A DNA stretch of 64,000 nucleotides from Oceanicoccus sp. (GCF_029238675.1 NZ_JAQWFR010000008.1:62001-126000), one strand, 5' to 3'; positions 19,526-30,676 are shown, counted from the first letter of the stretch. A program made the numbers and translations. The notes: a model not told the origin generated them from the sequence alone.

Positions 19526-20389
19526 CTAAGCCAACCCCGCTTTAATATAATCCGCCAACAACTGTACCGCACTGTTCTTGCTGTGGTCCATCTGCTTCAA
19601 ACTAATTCCTACGGTACCCAACTCAGGTAAATGCTTTGACGACTCAATGATGGTTAAGGAATCTGGCACCGTACTTCTCGCCAGGGCCGTAACCCCCAAA
19701 CCCTCATCAATCGCAGCCTGAATACCGGTTAAATCGGGAATGGTATAAACAATACGGCAACTGCGCTTGGCTTTACCCAGCATGCGCAATACCCGCTGGC
19801 GATATATACAACCGCTGGGTGCTGCAACCAGCGGGAGGGTATCCTGAGTATGGGCGCGGGAACTGGCGCTACTGACCCATACCAGCTCATCGGTTTTGAT
19901 AAAATTTTTGATTGAGCGCCTTTGCGCCGTGGTGACTTTATCGTGCAATGCCAAAATTAAATCGTATTCATTGCGTTGGTCTTCTGACAATAAGTTGCGG
20001 CTCAAATCACAGGTGACTTCCAAAGTTACATCCGGGTAGGCCTTGGCAAAACGGCTAACGATTTTGGGGAGTAAGGTAATAGCAAACTCACTGGGGATAC
20101 CAAAACGAATACGGCCACTGACTGGCGGATTGGAAAAATAGCCCACCGCCTGGTCATTAAGGGAGAGTATTTGGCGAGCATAATTTAATAGGGACTCGCC
20201 AGCGGGAGTGAGTTCCAGCTTTGGGCTATCCCTGTCCATTAGCGTCCTATCCAATAATAACTCCAGCTTTTTCAGTTGCTGGCTAATAGCTGGCTGGGTT
20301 CGCCCCAAGGTTTCCGCTGCTGCGGTGAAACCGCCCTCCTGATGAACCACCACAAAAGAACGTAACATTTCAATGGGTAAATTTTTCAT
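19526..20389 (-). CDS. LysR-family transcriptional regulator (LrhA/HexA-like)
   Basis: 287 residues from the ATG at 20389, which gives the canonical MKNLPIEMLRSFVVVHQEGG start; the frame is open for 19 more codons upstream, but these read through a palindromic repeat. The winged-helix domain (1-65) has GFTAAAETLGRTQPAISQQL. The effector domain follows the LrhA/PecT pattern (VAAPSGCIYRQRVL). The target is unknown. It is divergent from gcvT and lies 77 bases upstream of hisC; LysR proteins often regulate a divergent neighbour, but this is not the canonical GcvA. Confidence 0.9.
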   Translation of the reverse strand: MKNLPIEMLRSFVVVHQEGGFTAAAETLGRTQPAISQQLKKLELLLDRTLMDRDSPKLELTPAGESLLNYARQILSLNDQAVGYFSNPPVSGRIRFGIPSEFAITLLPKIVSRFAKAYPDVTLEVTCDLSRNLLSEDQRNEYDLILALHDKVTTAQRRSIKNFIKTDELVWVSSASSRAHTQDTLPLVAAPSGCIYRQRVLRMLGKAKRSCRIVYTIPDLTGIQAAIDEGLGVTALARSTVPDSLTIIESSKHLPELGTVGISLKQMDHSKNSAVQLLADYIKAGLA

Positions 20390-20418
20390 TAAAGAACACC
20401 TATATATCATTAACACCC

Positions 20419-20522
20419 CGCCATTCCCGCGAAGCCACCCTGTCATTCCCGCGATGCCACCCTGTCATTCCCGCGAAGGCGGGAATCTACAGTACTGGAT
20501 TCCCGCCTTCGCGGGAATGACG
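20419..20522. repeat. Interspersed palindromic repeat, copy 5 (short form with two tandem half arms)
   Basis: Two truncated left arms (CCATTCCCGCGAAGCCACCC and TGTCATTCCCGCGATGCCAC) stand in tandem before a complete pair of hairpin arms. It lacks the inner TGCATGCTTATG segment. It lies in the LysR/gcvT divergent gap. Confidence 0.88.
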
Positions 20523-20651
20523 TTTCTTCTTGTGAAGGACAGAACACATCATAACAAAATCTTATCAATAGATAATAATTATTAATTTCTGTTATGCAGC
20601 AACTGACGCTATGATAGCCACCCTTCAAACCAGCAATGACCGGTATCGACT

Positions 20652-21779
20652 ATGCCTGAGCAAGAGCTTTTAACCACACCTCTCAATGCACTCCATCGTG
20701 AGTTGGGCGCCAAAATGGTACCCTTTGCCGGTTATGATATGCCGGTGCAGTACCCGCTGGGGGTATTAAAGGAACACCTGCACACCCGCGAGCAGGCTGG
20801 TTTATTCGATGTTTCCCATATGGGGCAGGTACGTATAAAAGGTGCAGGTATTACCGCAGCGTTGGAAAAACTGGTACCGGTAGACCTTGGCCAACTCCCC
20901 CCCTTTAAACAAACCTATGCCGTACTCACCAACGAAGCCGGCGGCATCCTCGATGATTTAATTATTACCCGCTGGGCCGACGATGAATTTTTTCTAGTCG
21001 TTAATGCCGACTGCAAGCAACAGGATATCGCCCACCTGCAAAAACACCTGCCCGGTTTTGAAATCGAAATCATGGACCAGCATGCCCTGTTGGCATTACA
21101 GGGACCACAGGCCCGATCCGTTATGGACGAATTACTACCCGCCGCCACCGAATTGCGTTTTATGGGTGGCTGCTTCGACAGTCTTGAACTTGATGGCGAC
21201 AGCACTCAATGCTTTATCACCTGCTCAGGTTATACCGGTGAAGATGGTTATGAAATCTCTGTACCCGCTGATAAAGCGGTAGCACTGGCGCAGAAATTAT
21301 TGGCCTTTGAACAGGTTGAAGCCATTGGCCTGGGTGCCCGTGACTCATTGCGCCTTGAAGTGGGCTTATGCCTTTACGGCCACGATATGAATACCGAAAC
21401 CACCCCTATAGAAGCCGGACTTATTTGGTCCATCAGCAAATCACGCCGCGCAGGCGGAGAAAAAGAAGCTGGCTTTTTAGGGGCTGACATCATCCTGCAA
21501 CAAATCGCCGACGGCGCACCACGCAAGCGAGTAGGCTTTAAAATCTCAGGCCGCGCACCAGTACGTGAAGGTGCAGAACTGGTTAATGCCGATGGAGAAA
21601 TTATCGGCAGCGTAACCAGCGGTGGTTTTGGGCCGACTTTAGGTGGCCCGGTAGCGATGGGCTATGTCGACAAAGATTATGCTGCCATCGGCAGCCAGTT
21701 TTTTGTCTTGCTTAGAAAAAAACAAATCCCTGTTGAAGTCGTCAAGATGCCTTTTGTGTCACAGAACTACGCCAGGTAA
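20652..21779 (+). CDS. gcvT: Glycine cleavage system aminomethyltransferase (T protein)
   Basis: 375 residues. Transfers the methylene group from lipoyl-bound aminomethyl on GcvH to tetrahydrofolate, releasing ammonia. Seen: VPFAGYDMPVQYP, LFDVSHMGQ, the folate-site Asp in TRWADDEFFLVVNA, GYTGEDGYEIS and GLGARDSLRLE. Length is standard. gcvP begins 48 bases after the stop with no gcvH between. I see no glycine riboswitch in the 130 bases between the repeat and the start. Confidence 0.96.
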   Translation: MPEQELLTTPLNALHRELGAKMVPFAGYDMPVQYPLGVLKEHLHTREQAGLFDVSHMGQVRIKGAGITAALEKLVPVDLGQLPPFKQTYAVLTNEAGGILDDLIITRWADDEFFLVVNADCKQQDIAHLQKHLPGFEIEIMDQHALLALQGPQARSVMDELLPAATELRFMGGCFDSLELDGDSTQCFITCSGYTGEDGYEISVPADKAVALAQKLLAFEQVEAIGLGARDSLRLEVGLCLYGHDMNTETTPIEAGLIWSISKSRRAGGEKEAGFLGADIILQQIADGAPRKRVGFKISGRAPVREGAELVNADGEIIGSVTSGGFGPTLGGPVAMGYVDKDYAAIGSQFFVLLRKKQIPVEVVKMPFVSQNYAR

Positions 21780-21827
21780 ACGGTGGAATATATTCCATCA
21801 AAAAAAATAGAAAAACTGGAGAACCCC

Positions 21828-24716
21828 ATGTTAAATAACAACGCATCCCTTTTAGAGCTGGAAGCCCATGACGAATTTGTTCAACGTCATATCGGCCCCG
21901 ACGACCAGCAACAACAAGACATGCTGCAACAGCTTGGGGTTAGTTCACTGGATGAATTAATTGATAGCACCGTCCCCGCCAATATCCTGCGGAAAAAAGC
22001 GATGGACTTACCCTCGCCTAAAACCGAAAGCGAAGCACTGGCGGAACTAAAACAACTGGCCGCACAAAATACCGTCATGACCAATATGATTGGTCAAGGT
22101 TATCACCCCACTAAAACGCCCAATGTTATTTTACGCAACGTACTGGAAAACCCAGGCTGGTATACCGCCTATACCCCTTACCAACCTGAAATTGCCCAAG
22201 GCCGTTTAGAAGGCCTGCTTAACTACCAGCAAATGGTCATGGACCTAACCGGCATGGAGCTGGCCAATGCCTCCATGCTGGATGAAGGTACCGCTGCTGC
22301 TGAAGCGATGGCGTTATTAAAACGCGTCAACAAAAAAAATCGCTCCAACCAGTTTTTTGTGGCCAATGATTGCCACCCACAAACCATTGCCGTATTAAAA
22401 ACCCGCGCCGAAACCTATGGTTTTGAATTAGTTCTTGGTGAAGCCGAAGAACTGGCAGGCCAGGATGTCTTTGGCGCATTGTTACAATACCCAGGCACCT
22501 ACGGTCATATCACCGACCTTGGCACCCTGATCGAACAAGCCCACGAACAAAATACCTTAGTCGTCGTAGCCGCCGATATTATGAGTCTGGTAGTGCTAAC
22601 CCCTCCCGGCGAATTAGGTGCCGATGTCGTGGTAGGCAACAGCCAACGCTTTGGTGTCCCCATGGGCTTTGGTGGGCCTCACGCTGCCTTTTTTACCATT
22701 AAAGATAAATACAAGCGCTCTACCCCGGGCCGTATTATTGGTGTCTCGATTGACCGCCACGGCAACCAGGCCTTACGGATGGCGATGCAAACCCGCGAGC
22801 AACATATCCGCCGTGAAAAGGCCACCAGTAATATTTGTACCGCCCAGGCTTTGCTGGCGATTATGGCCAGCTTCTATGCGGTTTATCATGGGCCTGAAGG
22901 TTTAAAAACCATTGCCAACCGTATTCATCGCCTGACCAACATTCTGGCTAACGGTTTAAATAAGCTGGGCCTGTCACCGGAAAATACCGATTGGTTTGAT
23001 ACGCTGACTTACCATGTTGGCGACCAACAAACTGACATTGTTGACCGCGCCGTTAGTGCCGGTATTAACCTGCGTATTATTGGGGATGACCGCGTGGGCA
23101 TTAGCCTGGACGAAACCACCACCCGCGACGATATTGAAACGCTATGGGCCGTGATATCTGGCAACAATATTGATTTCAGCATTGAATCTATCGATGTAGA
23201 AACCGCCAACCACTCCCCGATTCCCGAAAAGAACCGCCGCGGCAGTGACTTTTTAACGCACCCGGTTTTTAACCAGCATCATTCAGAAACCGAAATGCTG
23301 CGTTATATGAAGCGTTTGGAAAGCAAAGATATTGCCCTTAACCATTCCATGATTGCGCTAGGGTCTTGCACCATGAAGCTAAACGCAACGGCGGAAATGA
23401 TTCCCGTTACCTGGCCGGAGTTTGGCAGCATGCACCCCTTCGCACCGCAGTATCAGGCGCAGGGTTATTTGGCGATGTTTAAGCAATTGGAAAAAATGCT
23501 GATTGAAGCCACCGGTTATGATGCGATTTCATTACAACCTAACTCCGGTGCCCAGGGTGAATATGCCGGCCTATTAGCGATTAAAAAATATCATGAAAGC
23601 CGCGGCGATTTTAATCGTGATGTTTGCTTAATCCCCAGTTCTGCCCACGGCACCAACCCTGCCAGTGCGGCGGTTGCCGGTATGCGTGTAGTGATTACCG
23701 AATGCGATGCCAATGGCAACGTCGATATGGCAGACCTAAAAGCCAAAGCCGAACGCCATGCCGATGATTTGGCAGCCTTAATGGTAACTTACCCTTCTAC
23801 CCATGGTGTATTTGAAGAAACCATTACCGATATCTGCGATTTAATTCATCAACACGGTGGTCAGGTTTATGTAGATGGCGCCAACCTCAATGCCCTGGTC
23901 GGCATTGCAGCCCCGGGTAAATTTGGTGCCGACGTATCCCATATCAACCTGCACAAAACATTCTGCATTCCACACGGCGGTGGTGGCCCTGGTATGGGCC
24001 CTATCGGTGTCGGCAAACACCTTGCCCCCTTCCTGCCGAATAACCCCGCCCAACCTATCGAAGGTTTAGCGCTGGATAACGATACGGTGTCATCCGCCGC
24101 ATGGGGTAGCGCCGCTATCTTGCCGATCTCATGGATGTATGTGGCGATGATGGGTGAAGAAGGCCTCAAAAAAGCTACCCAGGTGGCCATTCTTAGTGCC
24201 AACTATATTGCCAGGGAACTATCCGAGCACTACCCTGTGTTATATACCGGACGAAATAACCGCGTTGCACACGAGTGTATTATTGATATGCGCCCCTTAA
24301 AAGAAGCAAGCGGCATCAGCGAGGAAGACGTGGCCAAGCGTTTAATGGATTTTGGTTTTCATGCTCCTACCATGTCTTTTCCGGTACCGGGCACCTTAAT
24401 GATTGAACCCACAGAAAGCGAACCCAAAGAAGAGCTGGACCGTTTTATTGAGGCGATGATTACCATTCGTAAAGAAATTGCCCAGGTTGAAGCGGGCGAA
24501 CTGGATGAGAATGATAATCCGCTAAAAAATGCGCCGCATACGTCGATGGAAGCTACGGCATCTGAGTGGCAGCATCAATATACTCGCGAGCAGGCGGTAT
24601 TTCCGGTGGGAAGTGAGCATAAGTTTTGGCCGCCGGTGGCTCGAATTGATAATGTGTTTGGGGATAGAAATTTGGTATGTGCCTGTCCTGATATTGATAG
24701 TTATCGAGCGGAGTAA
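21828..24716 (+). CDS. gcvP: Glycine dehydrogenase (decarboxylating), P protein
   Basis: 962 residues from the ATG at 21828, chosen because GGAG lies seven bases upstream and the family start ([16 protein letters not shown]) follows; a GTG at 21783 is in frame but unlikely. The two homologous PLP folds are fused. The active lysine is Lys710 in [15 protein letters not shown]. The Gly-rich loop and the C-terminal [12 protein letters not shown] block are intact. It decarboxylates glycine and loads aminomethyl onto lipoyl-GcvH. It pairs with gcvT; the H protein must be encoded elsewhere. Confidence 0.97.
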   Translation: MLNNNASLLELEAHDEFVQRHIGPDDQQQQDMLQQLGVSSLDELIDSTVPANILRKKAMDLPSPKTESEALAELKQLAAQNTVMTNMIGQGYHPTKTPNVILRNVLENPGWYTAYTPYQPEIAQGRLEGLLNYQQMVMDLTGMELANASMLDEGTAAAEAMALLKRVNKKNRSNQFFVANDCHPQTIAVLKTRAETYGFELVLGEAEELAGQDVFGALLQYPGTYGHITDLGTLIEQAHEQNTLVVVAADIMSLVVLTPPGELGADVVVGNSQRFGVPMGFGGPHAAFFTIKDKYKRSTPGRIIGVSIDRHGNQALRMAMQTREQHIRREKATSNICTAQALLAIMASFYAVYHGPEGLKTIANRIHRLTNILANGLNKLGLSPENTDWFDTLTYHVGDQQTDIVDRAVSAGINLRIIGDDRVGISLDETTTRDDIETLWAVISGNNIDFSIESIDVETANHSPIPEKNRRGSDFLTHPVFNQHHSETEMLRYMKRLESKDIALNHSMIALGSCTMKLNATAEMIPVTWPEFGSMHPFAPQYQAQGYLAMFKQLEKMLIEATGYDAISLQPNSGAQGEYAGLLAIKKYHESRGDFNRDVCLIPSSAHGTNPASAAVAGMRVVITECDANGNVDMADLKAKAERHADDLAALMVTYPSTHGVFEETITDICDLIHQHGGQVYVDGANLNALVGIAAPGKFGADVSHINLHKTFCIPHGGGGPGMGPIGVGKHLAPFLPNNPAQPIEGLALDNDTVSSAAWGSAAILPISWMYVAMMGEEGLKKATQVAILSANYIARELSEHYPVLYTGRNNRVAHECIIDMRPLKEASGISEEDVAKRLMDFGFHAPTMSFPVPGTLMIEPTESEPKEELDRFIEAMITIRKEIAQVEAGELDENDNPLKNAPHTSMEATASEWQHQYTREQAVFPVGSEHKFWPPVARIDNVFGDRNLVCACPDIDSYRAE

Positions 24717-24777
24717 AACTTTAAGGTAGAGTATTACAACGTTCAGTTGGCTGGAATACATCTTAAATGAGGGATTT

Positions 24778-25338
24778 ATGTTAAGTAGAATGCAGCTAAT
24801 GAAATTGCACGCTTTGCTGGCGGCTTTTATGTTACCCGTTGCCTGTATGTTTTTGTTTACCGGCGCATTGTACACTTGGGGAGTAAAGGGTAGTTACGAC
24901 ATCAAATACCATCCCATTCAATTGGACAGGCCTATTCAGCCAAATCTGGAAGAACTGGTTGTACTGGCACAATCTGAACTGCAAAAATTAGCCATCGCCA
25001 CACCTTCAGGCGATGCCAAAATAAAAACAGCGGGCAATCACTTTACCCTGGAATGGACCGGCTCCAAAAAAGATATTGCCCTTGACCCTACCGACAATCC
25101 ACTGATCGCCAGACTAACCGTCAAGCATACCAACTGGTATAGAAACCTGGTGCAGCTACATAAAGCCAAGGGCGGTATATTATTTAAAATTTATGCCGCT
25201 GGCTTTGCTATTGCACTGGCCTTATTGCTGATTTCGGGTTTTATCATGGCCTGGCAAACGCCGAAGTTACAGCGATTAACCCTGGTTACCTCACTATTAG
25301 GTATCGGGTCATTTATTACAGTGGTGTTATTGAGTTAA
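24778..25338 (+). CDS. PepSY-associated membrane protein
   Basis: 186 residues with an N-terminal helix (about 10-32, preceded by KLHA), a periplasmic PepSY-like region (about 45-115), and two C-terminal helices (about 137-160, 166-186). The juxtamembrane RNLVQLHKAKGG matches the PepSY_TM pattern, in which His-containing helices sit near the membrane. Related proteins are linked to iron-siderophore reduction or peptidase control, but no partner gene is here. A 60-base gap separates it from gcvP. Function unassigned. Confidence 0.75.
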   Translation: MLSRMQLMKLHALLAAFMLPVACMFLFTGALYTWGVKGSYDIKYHPIQLDRPIQPNLEELVVLAQSELQKLAIATPSGDAKIKTAGNHFTLEWTGSKKDIALDPTDNPLIARLTVKHTNWYRNLVQLHKAKGGILFKIYAAGFAIALALLLISGFIMAWQTPKLQRLTLVTSLLGIGSFITVVLLS

Positions 25339-25417
25339 TCTATAATCATGGTACAAACCTTTATCGGACGGTTCGATAGCCGGATAACCTTAATAACTCA
25401 CCCGAGGAGAAAACCCC

Positions 25418-26188
25418 ATGCCAACAGAGGCAACTAACGGCCCTTCAAAAGGCGCACTTCGAATTCGAAACCTGGCGATTGTGCTGCTTGTTTTATTACC
25501 GCTTTCAGCACTGGGGTCTCGGTTTGGTCTTTGGCCTTTTACTGTTGGCTTGCTGTTGCTAGCCATTGCCATGCTGGGCAGTTTACTGATCCAGATTATC
25601 ACCGCGATTTGGCTATTCCGTAAACCCGCAGCAGGCACCAAAACCGCCCTGCGCTATGCCAGCCTGTTTGCCCTGCCACCACTGGTGCTGGTAGCGGCCT
25701 TTATGCGTGGTGATGACGCCACCAAAGCCGGTATCCACAATATCACCACCGACTATAACAACCCACCACAGTTTGTAGCAGCAGTAAAACAACGTGGTGA
25801 GAATAGTAATCCTTTAGCCTATACCCCTGAAATTGCCGCCATTCAAAAGGAGTTCTTCCCCGAGGTAGCTTCATTAAACTCAGAGCTGACCCCGGCAGAA
25901 GCTTTTGCCAGGGCCGTGACCACTGCTGAAACCATGGGCTGGGTAATTTATGCACAGGATGAAACAACAGGCAGAATTGAAGCCGTTGAAACCACTTTCT
26001 GGTTTGGCTTTAAGGACGATATTGTTATTCGTATTAACTCCGCAGAGGGTGAAGAGGATGGAGGAACTGGAGAGACTCGCAGTATCATTGACCTGCGCTC
26101 AGTATCACGGGTTGGGCGAAGTGATTTGGGCGCCAATGCCAAACGCATTATGAGCTTCCAGACTCTCTTTGCTGACTCTAACAAATAA
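25418..26188 (+). CDS. DUF1499 membrane protein
   Basis: 256 residues: three hydrophobic helices in the first 105 residues (about 18-38, 43-67, 82-98), then a soluble DUF1499 domain beginning at HNITTDYNNPPQF and running to the end, with SRVGRSDLGANAKRI near the C-terminus. The family is widespread and without known function. A GAGGAGA site lies about eight bases before the ATG. It follows the PepSY gene on the same strand, but there is no functional link that I can support. Confidence 0.82.
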   Translation: MPTEATNGPSKGALRIRNLAIVLLVLLPLSALGSRFGLWPFTVGLLLLAIAMLGSLLIQIITAIWLFRKPAAGTKTALRYASLFALPPLVLVAAFMRGDDATKAGIHNITTDYNNPPQFVAAVKQRGENSNPLAYTPEIAAIQKEFFPEVASLNSELTPAEAFARAVTTAETMGWVIYAQDETTGRIEAVETTFWFGFKDDIVIRINSAEGEEDGGTGETRSIIDLRSVSRVGRSDLGANAKRIMSFQTLFADSNK

Positions 26189-26375
26189 GTAAAGTCTCAG
26201 GTAAAGAACGGCAATGACCTTAGCCGCATTCAACTGAAAACTTTTATTTTTTATCAGTTGTGTGAACCCTATTGCTTTGTTGCAATCACTAAGCTGCATC
26301 ATCCCCGGATATTGTACAAACCACAAAAGCCCAACTAGTCTTTAGTAACGAACAAAACAAAAGCCCTTCTGCTTT

Positions 26376-26837
26376 ATGAACGTTAAATATATCAACCCCT
26401 TATTGGAATCTACAATTAGTGTGTTGGCCACCATGGCGATGGTTCAAGCGAAACCGGGCAAACCTTCTCTTAAGCAAGGACAGCAAAGTCTGGGGGATGT
26501 CACTGGCATGATTGATTTGGCAGGGCAAGAGGTCAACGGTTCTCTGGCGATCGGTTTCTCGGAGCCTGCCATACTAGATATTGCCGAAAAAATGCTGGGT
26601 GAACGTGTTAGTGTTATCGACGATACCGTATTGGATGTGGTGGGAGAAATTACCAATATGATTACCGGTAGCGCCAAACGCCTCTACTCGGAACAGGGTA
26701 TAGAGTTTGATCTTACCTTACCCTCAATCTGGTCAGGCAACGACAAAATCATTGAACATAAAGTTAAAGGCAACCCAATTATACTTCCCTTTGATACCAC
26801 GGCGGGGCAATTTTATCTCGAGCTATGCTTTAGCTAG
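26376..26837 (+). CDS. CheX-like CheC/FliY-family phosphatase
   Basis: 153 residues matching CheX across its length. The catalytic pattern D-x3-E-x2-N is seen as Asp87, Glu91 and Asn94 in LDVVGEITNM. CheX proteins dephosphorylate CheY-like receivers. No chemotaxis, flagellar or response-regulator gene is nearby, so its partner must be elsewhere. Such stand-alone CheX proteins occur with c-di-GMP or type IV pilus signalling in aquatic gammaproteobacteria, which is an inference. Preceded by 187 noncoding bases. Confidence 0.88.
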   Translation: MNVKYINPLLESTISVLATMAMVQAKPGKPSLKQGQQSLGDVTGMIDLAGQEVNGSLAIGFSEPAILDIAEKMLGERVSVIDDTVLDVVGEITNMITGSAKRLYSEQGIEFDLTLPSIWSGNDKIIEHKVKGNPIILPFDTTAGQFYLELCFS

Positions 26838-26853
26838 CTAAAAATCAAATATT

Positions 26854-27489
26854 ATGCAAAAAAACACAGCAAACCCTCTAGAAAAAAATACTCGCACTGC
26901 CTTTGGCGTTAAAATTCTCACGTCGCAGCATAAAGATATTCGCCGTATCAAACGGGAACAAGATTCCCCGTCGATTCATGGTAATAAATTTTGGGGTTCC
27001 AGTTATTTAATGATGGATTACCTGACAGAAAACCCACCGGAAAAGGGTTCTAAGGTTTTGGAACTGGGCTGCGGTTGGGGCTTGGCAGGTATCCACTGCG
27101 CCAGGCATTTCGACGCTAAAGTAACAGCGGTAGATGCCGATAATGCCGTGTTTCCTTATCTGCATTTGCATGCCGAACATAATGCGGTGGATATCACCAC
27201 CCAGCAAAAGTATTTTGAAAAAATTACCAACAAACAATTAGCCCAGTATGATTTAATTATTGCTGCCGATGTTTGTTTTTGGGATGAACTGGCCGATACG
27301 GTATATCAACTGATCAAGCGCGCCTGCGAGGCAGGAGCCGGGAAAATCGTCATTGCTGACCCTGAGCGCCCTCCTTTTTTTACTATGGCTGAGCGCTGTA
27401 TAGATGAGTTTTATGGGGAACTGGAACACCGTCAGGTCGATGAACCCCGTCGTGCCACCGGGGCCTTGCTGGTGATTGAGAACGCCTAA
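26854..27489 (+). CDS. Class I SAM-dependent methyltransferase (METTL/lysine-type)
   Basis: 211 residues. SAM motif I is LELGCGWGLAGIHCA (about 65-80), followed by acidic VDADN and the post-motif ADVCFWDEL. The pattern resembles the family-16 (METTL21/nicotinamide N-methyltransferase-like) methyltransferases that modify protein lysines. The substrate is unknown. It begins 16 bases after the cheX-like stop, so cotranscription is likely. A role in methylating a chemotaxis-related protein would be speculation. Confidence 0.8.
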   Translation: MQKNTANPLEKNTRTAFGVKILTSQHKDIRRIKREQDSPSIHGNKFWGSSYLMMDYLTENPPEKGSKVLELGCGWGLAGIHCARHFDAKVTAVDADNAVFPYLHLHAEHNAVDITTQQKYFEKITNKQLAQYDLIIAADVCFWDELADTVYQLIKRACEAGAGKIVIADPERPPFFTMAERCIDEFYGELEHRQVDEPRRATGALLVIENA

Positions 27490-27548
27490 AGCTTCACAGC
27501 CCTGTTGATTAGTTCTACAATAATCCAACCTCAAGAAAGGAGATCATC

Positions 27549-27746
27549 ATGCGTCTACTACTTGCATTACTTCTACCCTGGCTACAATTTTTCACTATTG
27601 GTCGCCCTATAGCGGGCATTATCTGCCTGATACTGCAACTCACCTTAGTTGGCTGGATTCCCGCAGCCATTTGGTCCGTCTACGCCCTGAGCCAATATAA
27701 GACCGACCAGAAAATTGAAAATGCCTTGGGCGACAATAAAGACTAA
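27549..27746 (+). CDS. Small YqaE/Pmp3-like membrane protein
   Basis: 65 residues: two hydrophobic helices joined by the conserved GRPIAGIICLILQLTLVGWIP core, ending in a charged tail. This is the Pmp3/YqaE layout, small proteins that affect membrane potential and salt or stress tolerance in other organisms. It has a near-perfect AAGGAG nine bases upstream of the ATG. Confidence 0.8.
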   Translation: MRLLLALLLPWLQFFTIGRPIAGIICLILQLTLVGWIPAAIWSVYALSQYKTDQKIENALGDNKD

Positions 27747-27779
27747 ACCCTACATCCCGTTATTTTTGCAGGTGCTCTT

Positions 27780-28433
27780 ATGTCAACAAAGCCATTAGCC
27801 ATACTCTTTATCGTTGTACTGGGTGTTTTCCTCTGCGGCTGCGAAAGCACCTACTACTCCGCCATGGAGGAAGTGGGTTATCACAAACGGGATATCCTGA
27901 TCGACCGTATTGAACAAGCCCAGGAAGCCCAGATCGAAGGACAGGAGCAATTCAAATCCGCCCTTGAGCAATTTAAGTCGGTAGTGAACTTTGATGGCGG
28001 CGAACTGGAAGAAGTCTATAACCAGCTTAACGATGAATATGAAAACAGCGTTGAAGCCGCTGAAGAAATTAGCAACCGTATTGAAAAAGTCGATTCTGTG
28101 GCCAGCGCGCTATTTGATGAATGGAGTGATGAACTCGACCAATATACCAGCACCAACCTGCGCAGAGACAGCGAAAGAAAGCTAAAGGAAACCCAGCGTC
28201 GCTATAAAAACCTGCTCAACGCCATGCGCAAAACAGAAAAGTCGATTGACCCTGTACTCAACACCTTGCGGGACAACACCCTCTATCTAAAACACAATCT
28301 GAATGCCAGGGCCATCAGTTCACTTAAAAACGAACTGGGTACGGTTAATAAAAACGTTAACGCCTTAATCGATAATATGGAACAAGCCATCCGGGAATCT
28401 GACGCCTTTATCAAGCAGCTAAAACAAGGATAA
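27780..28433 (+). CDS. DUF2959 lipoprotein
   Basis: 217 residues with a signal peptide and lipobox (LCGC, about residue 20), so it is probably lipid-anchored. The rest is almost wholly helical and charged, with long coiled coils (GQEQFKSALEQFKSVV; RISNRIEK-type blocks; ending AIRESDAFIKQLKQG). It begins with STYYSAMEEVGYHKRDIL, the DUF2959 signature. Function unknown; the shape suggests a structural or scaffold role in the envelope. It is directly followed by a broken gene. Confidence 0.85.
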   Translation: MSTKPLAILFIVVLGVFLCGCESTYYSAMEEVGYHKRDILIDRIEQAQEAQIEGQEQFKSALEQFKSVVNFDGGELEEVYNQLNDEYENSVEAAEEISNRIEKVDSVASALFDEWSDELDQYTSTNLRRDSERKLKETQRRYKNLLNAMRKTEKSIDPVLNTLRDNTLYLKHNLNARAISSLKNELGTVNKNVNALIDNMEQAIRESDAFIKQLKQG

Positions 28434-28439
28434 ACCACC

Positions 28440-28523
28440 ATGATTAAAAACTTCTGGCCCCACTGATCGCATTAACTTTAAGCAGTCCCCAACATGGCTG
28501 AAGTGGAATGGTGGTTTTATTAA
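28440..28523 (+). pseudogene. Remnant of a secreted-protein gene, two frameshifts
   Basis: Seven bases after the DUF2959 stop is an ATG with AAGGA upstream. Read with one frameshift at the A5 run (MIKK-LLAPLIALTLSS) and a second near 28485 (MAEVEWWFY then TAA), it looks like a Sec signal peptide with its cleavage site and first mature residues. Nothing more remains, and a degenerate palindromic repeat starts about 20 bases on. It is probably a deleted gene. Confidence 0.45.
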
Positions 28524-28541
28524 ACAAGAAGCTTATAATAA

Positions 28542-29810
<1,269 letters not shown>

Positions 29811-29818
29811 CACCTCTC

Positions 29819-30676
29819 ATGCAAATTATTTGTCCATTATGCCAGCTGCCGTTAATCAAAGAGCAAATCAATAATAAACAAGGCCGCTGGTATTGCGACA
29901 ACAATCACAGCTTCGATATTGCCAAACAGGGCTATACCAATCTACTGCCGGTACAAAATAAAAAATCCCGTTCACCGGGTGATGATGCCGAGATGGTGGC
30001 CTCACGCCAGCGGTTTTTAGCCAAAGAACTTTATGGCCCTGTTGCCACATCGCTAAACGGTCTTGTTAGCGACTATGTTAAAGCTCAGACATTAAACCAG
30101 GTCACGGTTATTGATGCCGGCTGTGGTGAAGGCTACTACACAAACAAAATTCAACAGGGCCTGATTGACTATCCCGGTGACAGCGAGATAGTTGGCGTTG
30201 ATATTTCCAAACATGCGGTACTGGCTGCAGCCAGGCAACATAAAACCATTCAATGGTTTGTTGCTAAAAGCCAGGCCATTCCCGTTGCAGAACACTGCGC
30301 CGATATTCTGGTTAGTCTATTTTCCCCTATTGCCAGTGAAGAATTTCAACGCTGCCTAAAATCCAATGGCTTATTGATTATCGCCAGTACTGGAAAACAA
30401 CATTTATTGGAATTGCGTGAAATTATTTATCCGCAAGTTAAAGAAGAAGCCTTTAATCCACAAACGGCTTTAGATACTTGTTTTAAACCACTAAACAGCA
30501 CCCGCATATGCCTGCCTATTGAGCTTGGTGATAACAGCACTATACAAGACCTGCTGGCTATGACTCCCCACTTTTGGCGGGCTTCGCCAGAGCGCAAACA
30601 ATTGTTAGCCGATATAGACCATCTATCGGTCACCATTGATATTCAGTTACACTGTTTTATCAATACTGGGAAATAG
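29819..30676 (+). CDS. rlmA: 23S rRNA (guanine-N1-)-methyltransferase
   Basis: 285 residues. The N-terminal zinc ribbon uses Cys5, Cys8, Cys26 and His30 (CPLC and YCDNNH). The family block FDIAKQGYTNLL follows. The SAM motif is VIDAGCGEGYYTN, and the C-terminal domain completes RlmA. Gram-negative RlmA(I) methylates G745 of 23S rRNA. The zinc ribbon and AKQGYTNLL together make this assignment firm; the exact base is inferred from the family. Confidence 0.92.
   Translation: MQIICPLCQLPLIKEQINNKQGRWYCDNNHSFDIAKQGYTNLLPVQNKKSRSPGDDAEMVASRQRFLAKELYGPVATSLNGLVSDYVKAQTLNQVTVIDAGCGEGYYTNKIQQGLIDYPGDSEIVGVDISKHAVLAAARQHKTIQWFVAKSQAIPVAEHCADILVSLFSPIASEEFQRCLKSNGLLIIASTGKQHLLELREIIYPQVKEEAFNPQTALDTCFKPLNSTRICLPIELGDNSTIQDLLAMTPHFWRASPERKQLLADIDHLSVTIDIQLHCFINTGK

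Noticed and set aside
20523-20651. Glycine riboswitch before gcvT
   Set aside because: No tandem aptamer-like conserved core could be seen in the 130 bases.
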